Origin: CAVRZY01 sp963725415
Lineage (GTDB): Bacteria; Acidobacteriota; Terriglobia; Bryobacterales; Bryobacteraceae
DNA length: 64,000 nucleotides
Direction: 5' to 3'
NCBI GenBank assembly: GCA_963725415.1
Contig: CAVRZY010000186.1
Span: 1 to 64,000 of the forward strand
The notes beneath the pieces were generated by a model. It was not told the DNA's origin and searched no databases. It saw nothing but the letters and a program-made list of their open reading frames with translations. This document shows, one piece after another, positions 54,235-64,000 of this stretch (the first letter of the stretch is position 1; each line of letters starts with the position of its first letter). The position numbers and the translations under genes are program-made.

Positions 54235-56650
54235 CCCAATTCCTCCAAGACCTGCGCTACGGTGTCCGGCTCATGGGCAAGAGCCCTGGCTACACTGGCG
54301 TGGCGGTGCTCGCGCTGGCGCTCGGCATCGGCGCCAACACCAGCGCCTTCACTGGCATCAGCGCCTTGCTCCTTCACCCGCTCCCTTTCAGGAACCTCGA
54401 CCGGATTGTAATGATCTGGGAGACGTCCGCCAAGTTGCGACAGCAGCGGAGTGCGGTTTCTCCAGCCAACTTCATCGATTGGAGAGACCAGAACACGGTC
54501 TTCGAGCAGATCGCCGCCTATCGCTCCTGGAACGTCAACCTCACTGGAGTGGGTCAGCCCGAACGGCTCCAGGGTTTTCTGGTCTCTGCCAGCTTTTTCC
54601 CCCTGCTCGGAGTGAGCCCTTCGCTCGGCCGCGTGTTCTCTCTCGAAGAAGAGCAGACCGGCCACCATCAGGTGGTCGTTGTCAGTCATGGGTTGTGGCA
54701 GCGCTCCTTGGGCGCCAATCCGAACATCGTGGGAGCGCGGCTGACTCTTGACGGGCGGCCTTTCACAGTGCTCGGGGTGATGCCGCCCGACTTCGATTTC
54801 CCGCTCGGCACCGACCTATGGGCGCCGCTGGCGCTTTCGGACGATGAGCGGAGCGAGCGTGGCGCGCATCTGCTCTCCGTAGTGGCGCGCCTCAAGCCCG
54901 GGGCTCTCTTCCGCAGGCGCGCGCGGAGATGGCCGCTGTGGCAGGCCGCCTCGAACGCCAGTATCCATCCACCAACGCCGGGCGAGGGGTGCTGATGACG
55001 CCGTTGCTCGAGGCAGTGGTGAGTTCCCTGACTAACCGCTTTACGCTGATCATCCTGGCCGCGGCTGGTTTCGTGCTTCTGCTGGCCTGCGCCAACGTCG
55101 CCAACCTCCAGCTCGCCCGGGTGACTGGGCGCCACAAAGAGATCGCGATTCGCGCCGCTCTGGGAGCCAGCCGGTGGCGGCTGGTTCGCCAGCTTATCGC
55201 CGAAAGTGTGCTCCTATCTTTGCTGGGCGCGGTTCTGGCCGTGCTTCTGGCGGTGTGGGGAGTAGACCTGATGAGGGCGGCCATACCTCAGGAAATCTAC
55301 CGCGTGAGGCCGGGCTTGAAGTACCTGGAGGTGGATGGCGGCGTCCTTGGCTTCACCCTGATCATCGCGCTGCTGGCCGGGGTGATGTTGGGACTTGTGC
55401 CGGCTCTTCAGGCCTCCGGGCGAAAGGCGTTTTCCGCCCTGAATGACGCGCTCAAAGAAGGCGGCAGGACCTCGAGTGCCGGCTCTGCCGGCGGGCGGGC
55501 GCGGGGCCTGCTCGTGATCTCAGAAGTGGCCCTGGCGCTGGTGCTGCTGGTGGGAGCCGGCCTGATGGTGAAAGCCTTCCGGCACATGTCAACGATGGAC
55601 GCCGGGTTCGACCCCCGGAACCTTCTGACCATGCGCCTGGCACTGCCCGAGGCAAGGTACCGCCGAGCCAATCAGGCGGCTGCCTTCTATGATCAGGTGC
55701 TCCAGCGACTGGTGGCATTGCCCGAGGTCCGGGCAGCGGCTGCTGCCGGCAACCTGGGCATAGCCGAGGGTTTTCTCATCGAGGGCCGTCCGGAGCCTGA
55801 GCCCGGCGAGCCCAGGCCCGCTGTCCAGCCCGTCAGCGCGAACTACTTCCGGGCCATGGGCATCCCTATCTTGAAGGGCCGGCCGATTTCCGAGCACGAC
55901 ACCGCCGAGGCTCCCCTGGCGGCCGTCCTCAGCGAGAGCGTCGTTCGCCACTACTGGCCCCGCGCGGGAGACCCCATCGGCAGGCGGGTCAAGGTCGGTG
56001 GACCGCAGTCCCCGTGGTTCTCGGTCGTCGGCGTAGTGGGCGATGTCAAGGACTGGTTCAGCGGGCAGCCGCAGCCGGCCATCTACCTCTCGCATCTCCA
56101 GAGGCCGCAGCACTCGATGAAGCTCCTGATTCGCACCGCGGGTGACCCGCTCCGCGTCGTGAGTGGCGCCCGAGCGCAGGTCCACGGCCTCGACCCAGAT
56201 CAGCCAGTCTACGACGTCGAGAGCATGGAGCAGTATCTCGCCGGACAGACCTCCGGAGTTCGCATATCCGCAACTATGATCGCTGTTTTTGCGGCCATGG
56301 CCCTGGTGCTCGCCGCGGCCGGTATCTACGCCGTCATCTCCTACTCCGCTGCCCAGCGCACGCATGAGATCGGCGTCCGCATGGCGCTGGGCGCCACGCG
56401 GGGCGACGTGCTGAAACTGGTGGTGGGTCACGCTCTGCGACTGGCGCTGGTCGGGCTTGCCGTCGGCGTCCCCGCGGCGTACGCCATGACTCGCATCATG
56501 TCCAGCGCGCTCTTTGGCGTGATTGCTCTGGATCTGGCGACTTTCGCCGGGTTCACTGGTTTGCTGGCAGCGGCCGCGCTGCTGGCCGGATACATCCCCG
56601 CACGACGGGCCACCCTGATCGACCCGATCGTGGCCCTACGGTATGAGTAG
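54231..56650 (+). pseudogene. ADOP-type ABC permease (MacB/FtsX), one frameshift
   Basis: About 806 aa if corrected. It opens M-T-Q-F-L-Q-D-L-R-Y-G-V-R and has L-A-L-G-I-G-A-N-T. Two MacB-PCD/FtsX halves follow: an outer domain after the first helix, three helices near 275-420, a second outer domain, and a terminal A-R-R-A-T-L-I-D-P-I-V-A-L-R-Y-E. The frame changes near 54915 (one base lost) between R-L-K-P-G and A-R-A-E-M-A-A-V. These orphan permeases lack their own ATPase gene. The start ATG overlaps the stop of the stub. Confidence 0.75.
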
Positions 56651-56659
56651 GAGGGCGCA

Positions 56660-59061
56660 GTGCAGGATCTTAGTTACGGATTGAGGCTGTTGCGGAGGAG
56701 GCCCGGCTTCACGGCAGTAGCGCTGATTGTCCTGGCGCTGGGGATCGGCATCACCTCGGCGATGTTCAGCTTCGTGGATGCGGTGCTGCTCAAGCCGCTG
56801 GCGTACAAGAATCCCGAGCAATTGGTGATGGTTTGGGAGAGGGATCCGCAAGTGGACCGGAGCACGCCTCCGCCTCCAATGTTTCGGGAGTGGCGGGCGC
56901 AGAACCAGGTCTTCTCACACATGGCGGCGTACACCACCTCTATCCGGGGTGGCGATAGCAGGGGTCTGACCCTGACCGGCCGGGGCCCGGCCGAACGGAT
57001 CCGGTGCATGGCGGTCTCGGCCAGCTACTTCGATATGTTGGGCGTCCTGCCAACGCTGGGCCGCACGTTTCGCGAGGAGGAAGAGCAGGTTGGCAAAGAG
57101 CACGTGGTCATTCTGTCAAACCGGTTCTGGCGTCGCACATTCGGCGCCGACCCCAACGTGCTGGGCAGGGCCATCGAGCTGAGCGACGAGAAATACACGG
57201 TGGTCGGAGTCCTGCCCGGCAACGGGATCTTTGATCAGCTCTCCACGGATGCCTGGATACCGCTGGCGATCCGGGCGGACCAGATGCGGTGGGATACCAA
57301 CTTCTTCCGGGTGCTGGCGCGGTTGAAGCCTGGCGTCACGCTCCAGCAGGCCAATGCGGAAATGTCGCGGATTACGGAAGAGGCGGCGCGGCAAGGCCCG
57401 GCCTTCCGGCGCAACTACAGCGCCAACGTGATGCCGTTTCGCAATGAGGTAGTGCAGCGCGACTTGCGTGAGGTCCTGCTTCTGTTGCAGGGCGCGGTGT
57501 CGCTCATTCTGCTGATTGCCTGCGTCAATGTGGCTAACCTGCTGCTGGCGCGGGGAGCTTCCAGGGAACGCGAGGTCGCGATTCGGGCAGCGCTCGGCGC
57601 TGGCCGCCTGCGACTGTTGCGGCAGTTCCTGACCGAGAGCCTGCTTCTGGCCGCACTGGGCGGCGGACTGGGTCTGCTTGTGGCCGCCTGGCTTCTGGAG
57701 GGGTTCACCGCCTTGATGCCGAAGCTCACGCTGCCGCAGGAAGCCCTGGTTGCGCTCGACTACCGGGTGGTCCTGTTCACGGCTGGCGTTTCGCTCGCGA
57801 CAGGCATTCTGTTCGGTCTCGCGCCAGCGTGGCAGGCTACCAGTACCAGCCTCAGCAGGCAACTCCGGCCGCACAGGAGCCGTCTCCGCAACGGGCTGCT
57901 GGTGTGGGAAATCGCCCTGACCTTCCTGCTGGTGATCGGAGCGGGCCTGCTGATCCGCAGTTTCGCGCGGCTGCTGGCGGTGGACCCCGGGATGGAAACA
58001 GAGAGAATCCTGACCGTGAGCACCGACCTGTGGAAGACCCGCTATCCGCAGGCGCACCAGATTGTGTCCTATCAGGAGGAATTCCTGCGCCGTATCCGGG
58101 CGACTCCGGGGGTGAAGTCGGCCGCCGTGACCAATGCCCTGCCATTGACCGGGAACAGCTTCAACAACAGCATATACGTTACCGGACGGAGGGACACCAT
58201 GACGGGCTGCGGAATCCGCCCGGTGAGCCGGACTATTTCCGCACCCTGGGGATCCGGCTGCTGAAAGGCCGGCTGTTATCCGATCTGGACGACTCGAAAG
58301 CCCCGCCTGCGGCCGTGATCAATGAGACATTAGCCAGGCACCTTTGGCCGGATGCCGAGCCGATCGGTGGACAGATTCAACTCGCCGGGGATACCGCTGG
58401 TCCGTTTACGGTGGTGGGCGTGGTTGCGGATGTCAAGCACCGAGGCCTGGCTTCCGCAGTTCCCACCGAGATCTACATCCCCATGGTCCAGATGTCCGGG
58501 CGAATGCTGGACTACTTCGCCCGCCCCATGAAGTTCGTCATCCGCACCACGGTCTCGCCGGCGGCACTCGCGAAAACCGTGCAGACGATCGCTGCAAGCG
58601 TCGATAAAGACCAGCCGCTTTTCGACGTTCAGACCATGGAGCAGATCTTCTCGGAATCGGTGGCACAGCCGCGCTTCAGGACGCTGTTATTCGGGCTGTT
58701 CGGCGCGCTGGCACTGGTGCTGGCGGCGGTGGGGATCTACGGGGTCCTGTACTACTCGGTGGCGCGGAGGACCCAGGAGATCGGCATCCGCATGGCCCTG
58801 GGTGCGCAGGTGCGCGATGTGCTGGGGATGGTTCTCCGGCAGGGGATAGCGCTGGCCGCAGCCGGCGTCCTGGCGGGCGTCTGCGGCGCAGTGGCGCTGA
58901 CGCGCCTGCTGGCCAGCTTTCTGTTTGGGATCAAGCCTACCGATCTTGTGACATTTGCGGGCGTCACCGCGCTGGTGATGGGAGTCGCGCTGGCGGCCTG
59001 CTATTTTCCGGCCCGCCGGGCCGCCCGCGTGGATCCAATGGTGGCGCTGAGGTATGAGTGA
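56660..59061 (+). pseudogene. ADOP-type ABC permease, one frameshift
   Basis: About 800 aa if corrected, from a GTG 10 bp after the previous stop. Same layout: L-S-Y-G-L-R-L-L-R-R-R-P-G-F, L-A-L-G-I-G-I, two FtsX units, end A-A-R-V-D-P-M-V-A-L-R-Y-E. The frame changes near 58205 by loss of one base, between R-R-D-T-M and D-G-L-R-N-P-P-G-E-P-D-Y-F. Everything else matches its neighbours, so it may be a sequence error. Confidence 0.75.
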
Positions 59062-59065
59062 AAGG

Positions 59066-59164
59066 ATTGAATCATTGAGTCATTGGGCCATTGAGTCATT
59101 GCTAAGATCCCCCCCAGGCGGGATGACTCGACTGTCCAATGGCTCAATGGCTCAATGAAACAAT
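59066..59164. repeat. Inverted repeat built of CAATG/CATTG units between permease genes
   Basis: The left arm 59066-59093 is made of repeated cattgag/cattgg units. The right arm 59137-59164, caatggctcaatgg..., is its near reverse complement (about five differences in 28). The units continue as caatgactcaat up to the next permease start, where atgactcaat (59179-59188) contains the start codon itself. Similar units precede the first permease (54206-54235). Confidence 0.55.
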
Positions 59165-59178
59165 GACTCAATAATTCT

Positions 59179-61641
59179 ATGACTCAATTACTTCAAGATC
59201 TTCGCTTCGGCGCACGCATGCTGTTAAGAAGCCCCGGCTTCACCACCGTGGCCGTGCTGACCCTGGCGCTGGGCATCGGCGCTACCTCTGCCATGTTCAG
59301 CGTGATCGATGCGGTTCTGCTGCGTCCTCTGCCCTACAACGAACCCGATCGCCTGGTGATGGTGTGGGGTAAGCTCTCCGGCATCGGCCTGCCGCGCGAC
59401 CAGAACGCGGTCTCGGCACCGGAATTTATCGACTTCCAGGCCATGAACCAGGTCTTCGAACGCATCGCCGCTTTCACCGGCTCCAGTTTCAACCTGACTG
59501 TGGAAGGGGGCCCGGAGCGCGTCCAAGGCGCCAGTGTTTCCGCCAGCCTGTTTCCGCTGCTGCGGGTGCAGCCGGTTTTAGGCCGCTCCTTTCGCCCCGA
59601 AGAGGACCAGCCCGGCCGCGACAACGTGGTCTTGCTGAGTCACGGGGTGTGGCAGCGCCGGTTCGGATCGGATCCGAGCCTGATCGGCAAGACACTCACT
59701 CTGAGCGGTAAGGTCTACTCGGTCATCGGGATCCTGCCTCGCGACTTCGAGCTCCCGGACCAGGCCGAGATTTGGAAGCCGATCGCCTTCGACGCCGAGG
59801 CGCTGAGCGAAAACCGTCGAGGGGACCACTTTCTCGCGGTAGTCGCCCGGTTGAAGCCCGGCGTGACGCTCGCTCAGGCCCAGGCCAACATGGACGTGAT
59901 CGCGCGCCGCCTGCAAGAAAAGAATCCCGCCCAATACCCGCCGCGAAGCGGTTGGGGCGTCCGGCTGACTCCGCTGTTGGAGGAGATGGTCGAAGACACG
60001 CGGCCGGCCCTTCTGATGCTGCTCGGCGCGGTGGCTTTGCTTCTTGTCATTGCCTGCGCCAACGTGGCCAACTTGTTGCTGGCGCGCGCCTCCGCCCGCC
60101 AGCGCGAGATCGCCATCCGCGCGGCGCTGGGCGCCGGCCGGGGCCGCCTGATCCGCCAGTTGTTGACGGAAAGCTGTCTCCTGGGACTGCTGGGCGGCGC
60201 TCTGGGACTGCTCCTGGCCTTGTGGGGCGGCGATCTTCTGGTGAAACTCGGCCCGGAGAATCTCCCCCGACTCAAAGACGTGGCCATCGATGGACGGACG
60301 CTGGGGTTCACCCTGCTGATTTCACTGGGTGCCAATTTCCTGTTCGGCCTGGCTCCGGCGTGGCAGGCCTGCGGGGGCCAGCGCAGCACGCAGCTCAAGG
60401 AAGGCAGCCGAGGGGCGACCTCTAGTCCTCGCGGCGCGCGGCTGCGCGGCCTGGTGGTGGTTTCCCAGATCAGCCTGTCGCTGGTTCTGCTGGTGGGAGC
60501 GGGTCTGCTGATCAAGAGCTTTGTGCGCGTGCTCCAGGTGGACCCAGGGTTCAACCCCAACCACGTGCTGACCATGCGGATCAACCTGCCCTACCTGAAG
60601 TATCCGGAACCGCGGCAGGCGCAGGCATTCTTCCGGCAGCTCATCCAGCGGGTGGAGACTCTTCCCGGAGTCGAGCACGCCGGCCTCGTGTCACACCTCC
60701 CGCTGGAGAATTGGGGTTCCTCAGGAACCTTCACGGTGGAGGGCCTGGTAACTGACCCCACCAAGAGCGGTCCGGAAGCCGACCGGCGCCCTTCGAGCAC
60801 CGACTACTTCCGCGCCATGGGCATTCCCCTGCTGCGGGGCCGCTTCTTTGACAGCCGGGACGAGGCCGAGGACGCGCCCAAAGTGGCGATCGTGGATGAG
60901 ACCTTGGCGGAGACTTTCTGGGCGGGCCCAGAGGGCGCCCCGGATCCGATTGGCAAACGCTTGAAACTGGGAGGATCGCGGTCGTCGAGACCCTGGATGT
61001 CGGTGGTGGGTGTGGTGCGCCACGTCAAGGACCAGGGCCTGGACGCGCAGTCGCGGTTCCAGATGTACTGGCCATATCCGCAGCAACTGCCTCCGCGTAC
61101 CATGAGCCTGGTGATCCGCGCGCGTCCCGGAGTGGACCCGCGCAGCCTGGCGCTCGCCGCGCAGAACGAGGTCCTCGCGCTGGACAAGGAGCAACCGGTC
61201 TTCGCCATCCGCACCATGGAGGAGGTGCTCTCGCGTTCGGTGGCCCAGCGCCGGCTGTCGATGCTGCTGCTGGTCATTTTCGCCGCGGTGGCGGTGACGC
61301 TAGCGACGGTCGGGATCTACGGCGTGATGTCGTACTCGATGGCCCAGCGCACCCATGAGATCGGGATCCGCATGGCGCTGGGCGCGCGCGCACCGGACGT
61401 GCTGGCGCTGGTGGCGAAGCAAACTATGACCCTGGTCGCGCTGGGCGTGGCGGTGGGTTTGGTCGGGGCGCTACTCTTCACCCGCTCGCTGGCGAGCCTG
61501 CTGTTTCAGGTGCAGCCGGGCGATCCGGCCATCCTGCTGGCCGCGTCCTTGCTGCTGGCCACAGTCGCCCTCGCCGTCGGCTACCTCCCCGCGCGCCGGG
61601 CCGTGAAGGTGGACCCGATGACAGCGCTGCGCTGCGAGTAG
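59179..61641 (+). CDS. ADOP-type ABC permease, intact
   Basis: 820 aa and unbroken. It opens M-T-Q-L-L-Q-D-L-R-F-G-A-R-M-L-L. Has L-A-L-G-I-G-A-T-S-A, first MacB-PCD (about 40-240), three helices and FtsX (about 275-430), second MacB-PCD, and a last FtsX with Q-R-T-H-E-I-G-I-R-M-A-L-G-A, ending P-A-R-R-A-V-K-V-D-P-M-T-A-L-R-C-E. Acts in the inner membrane, probably with a separate MacB-like ATPase. Substrate unknown. Confidence 0.92.
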   Translation: MTQLLQDLRFGARMLLRSPGFTTVAVLTLALGIGATSAMFSVIDAVLLRPLPYNEPDRLVMVWGKLSGIGLPRDQNAVSAPEFIDFQAMNQVFERIAAFTGSSFNLTVEGGPERVQGASVSASLFPLLRVQPVLGRSFRPEEDQPGRDNVVLLSHGVWQRRFGSDPSLIGKTLTLSGKVYSVIGILPRDFELPDQAEIWKPIAFDAEALSENRRGDHFLAVVARLKPGVTLAQAQANMDVIARRLQEKNPAQYPPRSGWGVRLTPLLEEMVEDTRPALLMLLGAVALLLVIACANVANLLLARASARQREIAIRAALGAGRGRLIRQLLTESCLLGLLGGALGLLLALWGGDLLVKLGPENLPRLKDVAIDGRTLGFTLLISLGANFLFGLAPAWQACGGQRSTQLKEGSRGATSSPRGARLRGLVVVSQISLSLVLLVGAGLLIKSFVRVLQVDPGFNPNHVLTMRINLPYLKYPEPRQAQAFFRQLIQRVETLPGVEHAGLVSHLPLENWGSSGTFTVEGLVTDPTKSGPEADRRPSSTDYFRAMGIPLLRGRFFDSRDEAEDAPKVAIVDETLAETFWAGPEGAPDPIGKRLKLGGSRSSRPWMSVVGVVRHVKDQGLDAQSRFQMYWPYPQQLPPRTMSLVIRARPGVDPRSLALAAQNEVLALDKEQPVFAIRTMEEVLSRSVAQRRLSMLLLVIFAAVAVTLATVGIYGVMSYSMAQRTHEIGIRMALGARAPDVLALVAKQTMTLVALGVAVGLVGALLFTRSLASLLFQVQPGDPAILLAASLLLATVALAVGYLPARRAVKVDPMTALRCE

Positions 61642-61647
61642 GTGAGA

Positions 61648-64000
61648 ATGATGGGCACACTTTTTCAGGATCTTCGGTACGGTCTGCGAGTGCTGCTCAA
61701 GGCCCCCGGCTTCACGACGGTCGCCGTGCTCTCTCTGGCCGTGGGCATCGGCGCCAATACCACCACCTTCAGTTGGATTGATGGCTTCCTGCTGCGTCCC
61801 TTGTCGGGCGTCGAGAAGAACCAGGAGCTTGTCAGCCTCCAGACGGTCACGCCGTCGGGGGAGTTCATCAGCACTTCCTACCCGGACTACCGGGACTTTC
61901 GGGACCAAACCAAGCTGCTTTCCGGCGTGGTCGGCTACCGCCCTGAGCCTCTGAGCCTGAGCCTGGGTGATGAGCAACAAGCGGAGCCGATCTGGGTGGA
62001 AATGGTGACCGGAAACTTCTTCGAAGTACTGGGGGTGAAACCGGCCCTGGGCCGCGTCTTTGTTCCCGAAGAGTGGGGTGACAAGCCCGGGGCCTATCCG
62101 GTGGTGGTGATCAGCCACGGGCTCTGGAAACGGCGGTTTCGCGGAGATCCTGGGGTGGTGGGCAAGCAGGTCCAGCTCAATCGTCAGCCGTTTACGGTGA
62201 TCGGCGTGGCGCCCAAAGAGTTTCACGGCGCCTTCGTCGGAGTCGCCTGGGACCTCTGGGTTCCCGTGATGATGGAGCGGCAGTTGACGGGTCGCGGCGA
62301 CTGGCTGAGCGAGCGGGATTCGCGCGATGTGTTTGTGATGGGGCGTCTGAAACCCGGCGTGCCTCTGGAAGAAGCCCGGACCGAAATCGACACCATCTCC
62401 CAGCGGCTGGCCCAGACCTATCCGGATTCCAACCGGGGAACGCGCGCCACGATCATGCCGATGTGGAAGGCGCCCTACAGCGCGCCCAGCATCCTGGGCC
62501 CGCTGCTGAAGATCTTGATGGGCGTGAGCGCAGTGGTGCTGCTGATCGTCTGCGCGAACGTCGCTAACCTGCTGCTGGCGCGCGCCACCTCTCGGCAGCG
62601 GGAGTTCAGCATCCGGCTGGGGCTGGGCGCCAGCCGGATGCGCCTGATCCGGCAACTGCTGACGGAAAGCTTGCTGGTGGCGCTGGCGGGCGCCGCGGCG
62701 GGCATTCTGCTTGCCTCCTGGATGACCGGGTCGTTGCTGGCGCTGGCGCCGGTCACGTACTTCCCATTGTTCTTTTCCGCGCGCCTGGACAGCCCGGTTC
62801 TGGGGTTCACGGTCCTGCTGGCGCTCCTGGCAGGGGTGTTATTCGGACTGGCTCCGGCGCTCGAAGCCGTCAAACCCGACCTTTCCGAATCGCTCAAATC
62901 GGGTGGTCGGAGCCTGACCGCCACCTCGAAGTCCCAGCGGCTGCGCAGGCTGCTCGTGGTTTCGGAAGTGGCCTTGGCTCTGGTGGCGCTGGTAGGCGCG
63001 GGTCTGTTCGTCAAGAGTTTTCAAAACGCCAGAAAGAGCAACCCGGGATTCGACCCCCAAGGGGTCATGCTAGTGAGCTTCAACCTGCGCTCCAGCGGGT
63101 ATGACCAGGAACGGGGGAAAGGTTTCTACCACAGGCTGCGCGAGCGGCTGGAGGCGACGCCTGGCGTCGAGTCCGTCAGCTATGCCGTGCGTGTGCCGCT
63201 GGGCTTCGAGGGCGGTTCCTGGGAAGACATCCAGGTAGAAGGCTACGTCCCGCGTTCCAGCGAGAACATGAAGCTCTACTACAACAAGATCGCACCGGGT
63301 TACTTCCAGTTGATGCGGATCCCGGTTGTGGAGGGCCGCGACTTCACGGAACGCGATGACGAGAAGGCCCCGCCGGTAGTGATCGTGAACCAGGCGTTCA
63401 TCGAGCACTTCCTGGCCGGCCGGTATCCCATCGGCCGGCAGGTGCGGGGCTGGGATCGCACGCTGAGGATCGTGGGCGTGGTGAGGACTAGCAAGTACGC
63501 TCACCTGGAGGAGGCTTCTCAGCCCTACCTGTATGTGCCGTTTCGGCAGTTCTATCGGGGGGCCAACCGGGCCACCGTCCACATCCGGACGGTCGGCCGT
63601 CCGGAAAGTGTGTTGCCAGCCGTGCGACGCGAGGTGCGGGCGCTGGACCCCAGCGTGGCGCTCTTTGCAGAGATCCCTCTGGTGGACTACATCAGCGCGT
63701 CGCTCATGACGCAGAAAGTTGCGGCCAGCCTGTTGAGCGTCCTGGGAACGCTGGCGCTGCTGCTGGCCGTCCTGGGTCTCTACAGCGTGATGGCCTACTC
63801 GGTCACCCAGCGCACCCACGAGATCGGCGTGCGCATGGCGCTGGGCGCGCAGCCGCGTGATGTGCTGCGGCTGGTGGTGGGCCAGGGAATGGTTGTCTCG
63901 CTGGCCGGCGTGGGGGTGGGCTTGGCCGCGGCCTTGGCCCTCACCCGCCTGATGTCGGGCCTGCTGTTCCGGGTGAGCGCGACTGATCCGCTCATCTTCG
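61648..64000 (+). CDS. ADOP-type ABC permease, 3' end beyond window
   Basis: At least 784 aa; the frame is open to the last base. Start at ATG 61648 or the adjoining ATG 61651, just after the previous stop. It opens G-T-L-F-Q-D-L-R-Y-G-L-R-V-L-L-K-A-P-G-F and has L-A-V-G-I-G-A-N-T-T-T-F. It is more divergent than the other three, with a longer first outer domain (F-H-G-A-F-V-G-V-A-W-D-L). It ends in the window at about R-V-S-A-T-D-P-L-I-F in the last FtsX unit. Confidence 0.9.
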   Translation, partial: MMGTLFQDLRYGLRVLLKAPGFTTVAVLSLAVGIGANTTTFSWIDGFLLRPLSGVEKNQELVSLQTVTPSGEFISTSYPDYRDFRDQTKLLSGVVGYRPEPLSLSLGDEQQAEPIWVEMVTGNFFEVLGVKPALGRVFVPEEWGDKPGAYPVVVISHGLWKRRFRGDPGVVGKQVQLNRQPFTVIGVAPKEFHGAFVGVAWDLWVPVMMERQLTGRGDWLSERDSRDVFVMGRLKPGVPLEEARTEIDTISQRLAQTYPDSNRGTRATIMPMWKAPYSAPSILGPLLKILMGVSAVVLLIVCANVANLLLARATSRQREFSIRLGLGASRMRLIRQLLTESLLVALAGAAAGILLASWMTGSLLALAPVTYFPLFFSARLDSPVLGFTVLLALLAGVLFGLAPALEAVKPDLSESLKSGGRSLTATSKSQRLRRLLVVSEVALALVALVGAGLFVKSFQNARKSNPGFDPQGVMLVSFNLRSSGYDQERGKGFYHRLRERLEATPGVESVSYAVRVPLGFEGGSWEDIQVEGYVPRSSENMKLYYNKIAPGYFQLMRIPVVEGRDFTERDDEKAPPVVIVNQAFIEHFLAGRYPIGRQVRGWDRTLRIVGVVRTSKYAHLEEASQPYLYVPFRQFYRGANRATVHIRTVGRPESVLPAVRREVRALDPSVALFAEIPLVDYISASLMTQKVAASLLSVLGTLALLLAVLGLYSVMAYSVTQRTHEIGVRMALGAQPRDVLRLVVGQGMVVSLAGVGVGLAAALALTRLMSGLLFRVSATDPLIF

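Overview
The window looks like part of an Acidobacteriota chromosome, most like the Solibacter/Bryobacter group. I infer this from a tandem array of acidobacterial-type duplicated ABC permeases, a TonB-dependent receptor with an N-terminal carboxypeptidase-regulatory domain, Ser/Thr kinases fused to PD40 propellers, and many twin-arginine-type secreted amidohydrolases, isomerases and oxidoreductases. Several genes are broken by single-base shifts, so either this is a draft or metagenome assembly or several loci are decaying; the sequence alone cannot separate the two.

Layout. 1-5210: the right end of a SynChlorMet-type (Scm) radical-SAM peptide-modification cassette: the tail of ScmE, ScmF, a fusion of a SipW-like signal peptidase to an HPr-kinase-like ScmC, an ABC exporter, and a broken nucleotidyltransferase. 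At about 5215 this joins a beheaded DUF2809 gene. 5551-7860: ECF sigma factor, anti-sigma factor and a secreted protein. 8041-16817: secreted amidohydrolase, Lhr helicase, Gfo/Idh oxidoreductase and a GH95-like glycosidase with four frameshifts. 17071-20524: a translationally coupled operon (ParB-like protein, HTH protein, PD-(D/E)XK-like protein, PAPS-reductase-like ATP pyrophosphatase). This is the best candidate for an undescribed system, probably defence or DNA-sulfur related.

20562-27774: sulfatase, TonB-domain protein, frameshifted secreted protein, and a MntA/HepT toxin-antitoxin pair lying between two near-identical copies of the tail of a DUF4384 gene, next to a DUF4384-fused kinase. 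27799-42876: tricorn-like protease, TonB-dependent receptor, small secreted protein, amidohydrolase, esterase, medium-chain dehydrogenase, enolase-superfamily protein and a PD40 kinase. 43170-47796: PD40 lyase-like protein, CBS protein, quinol-type nitric oxide reductase and hemerythrin, the last three a likely NO-detoxification unit.

47905-53571: URO-D-like protein, TIM-barrel isomerase and enolase-superfamily dehydratase (sugar-acid type metabolism), then a polysaccharide deacetylase, acyl carrier protein and ketosynthase in the NodB-NodF-NodE combination. 54073-64000: a remnant plus four tandem MacB/FtsX-type permeases, two of them frameshifted and the last running off the end. Many intergenic gaps carry short perfect palindromes that look like REP elements or bidirectional terminators. 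No rRNA, tRNA, CRISPR array or integrase was recognised.
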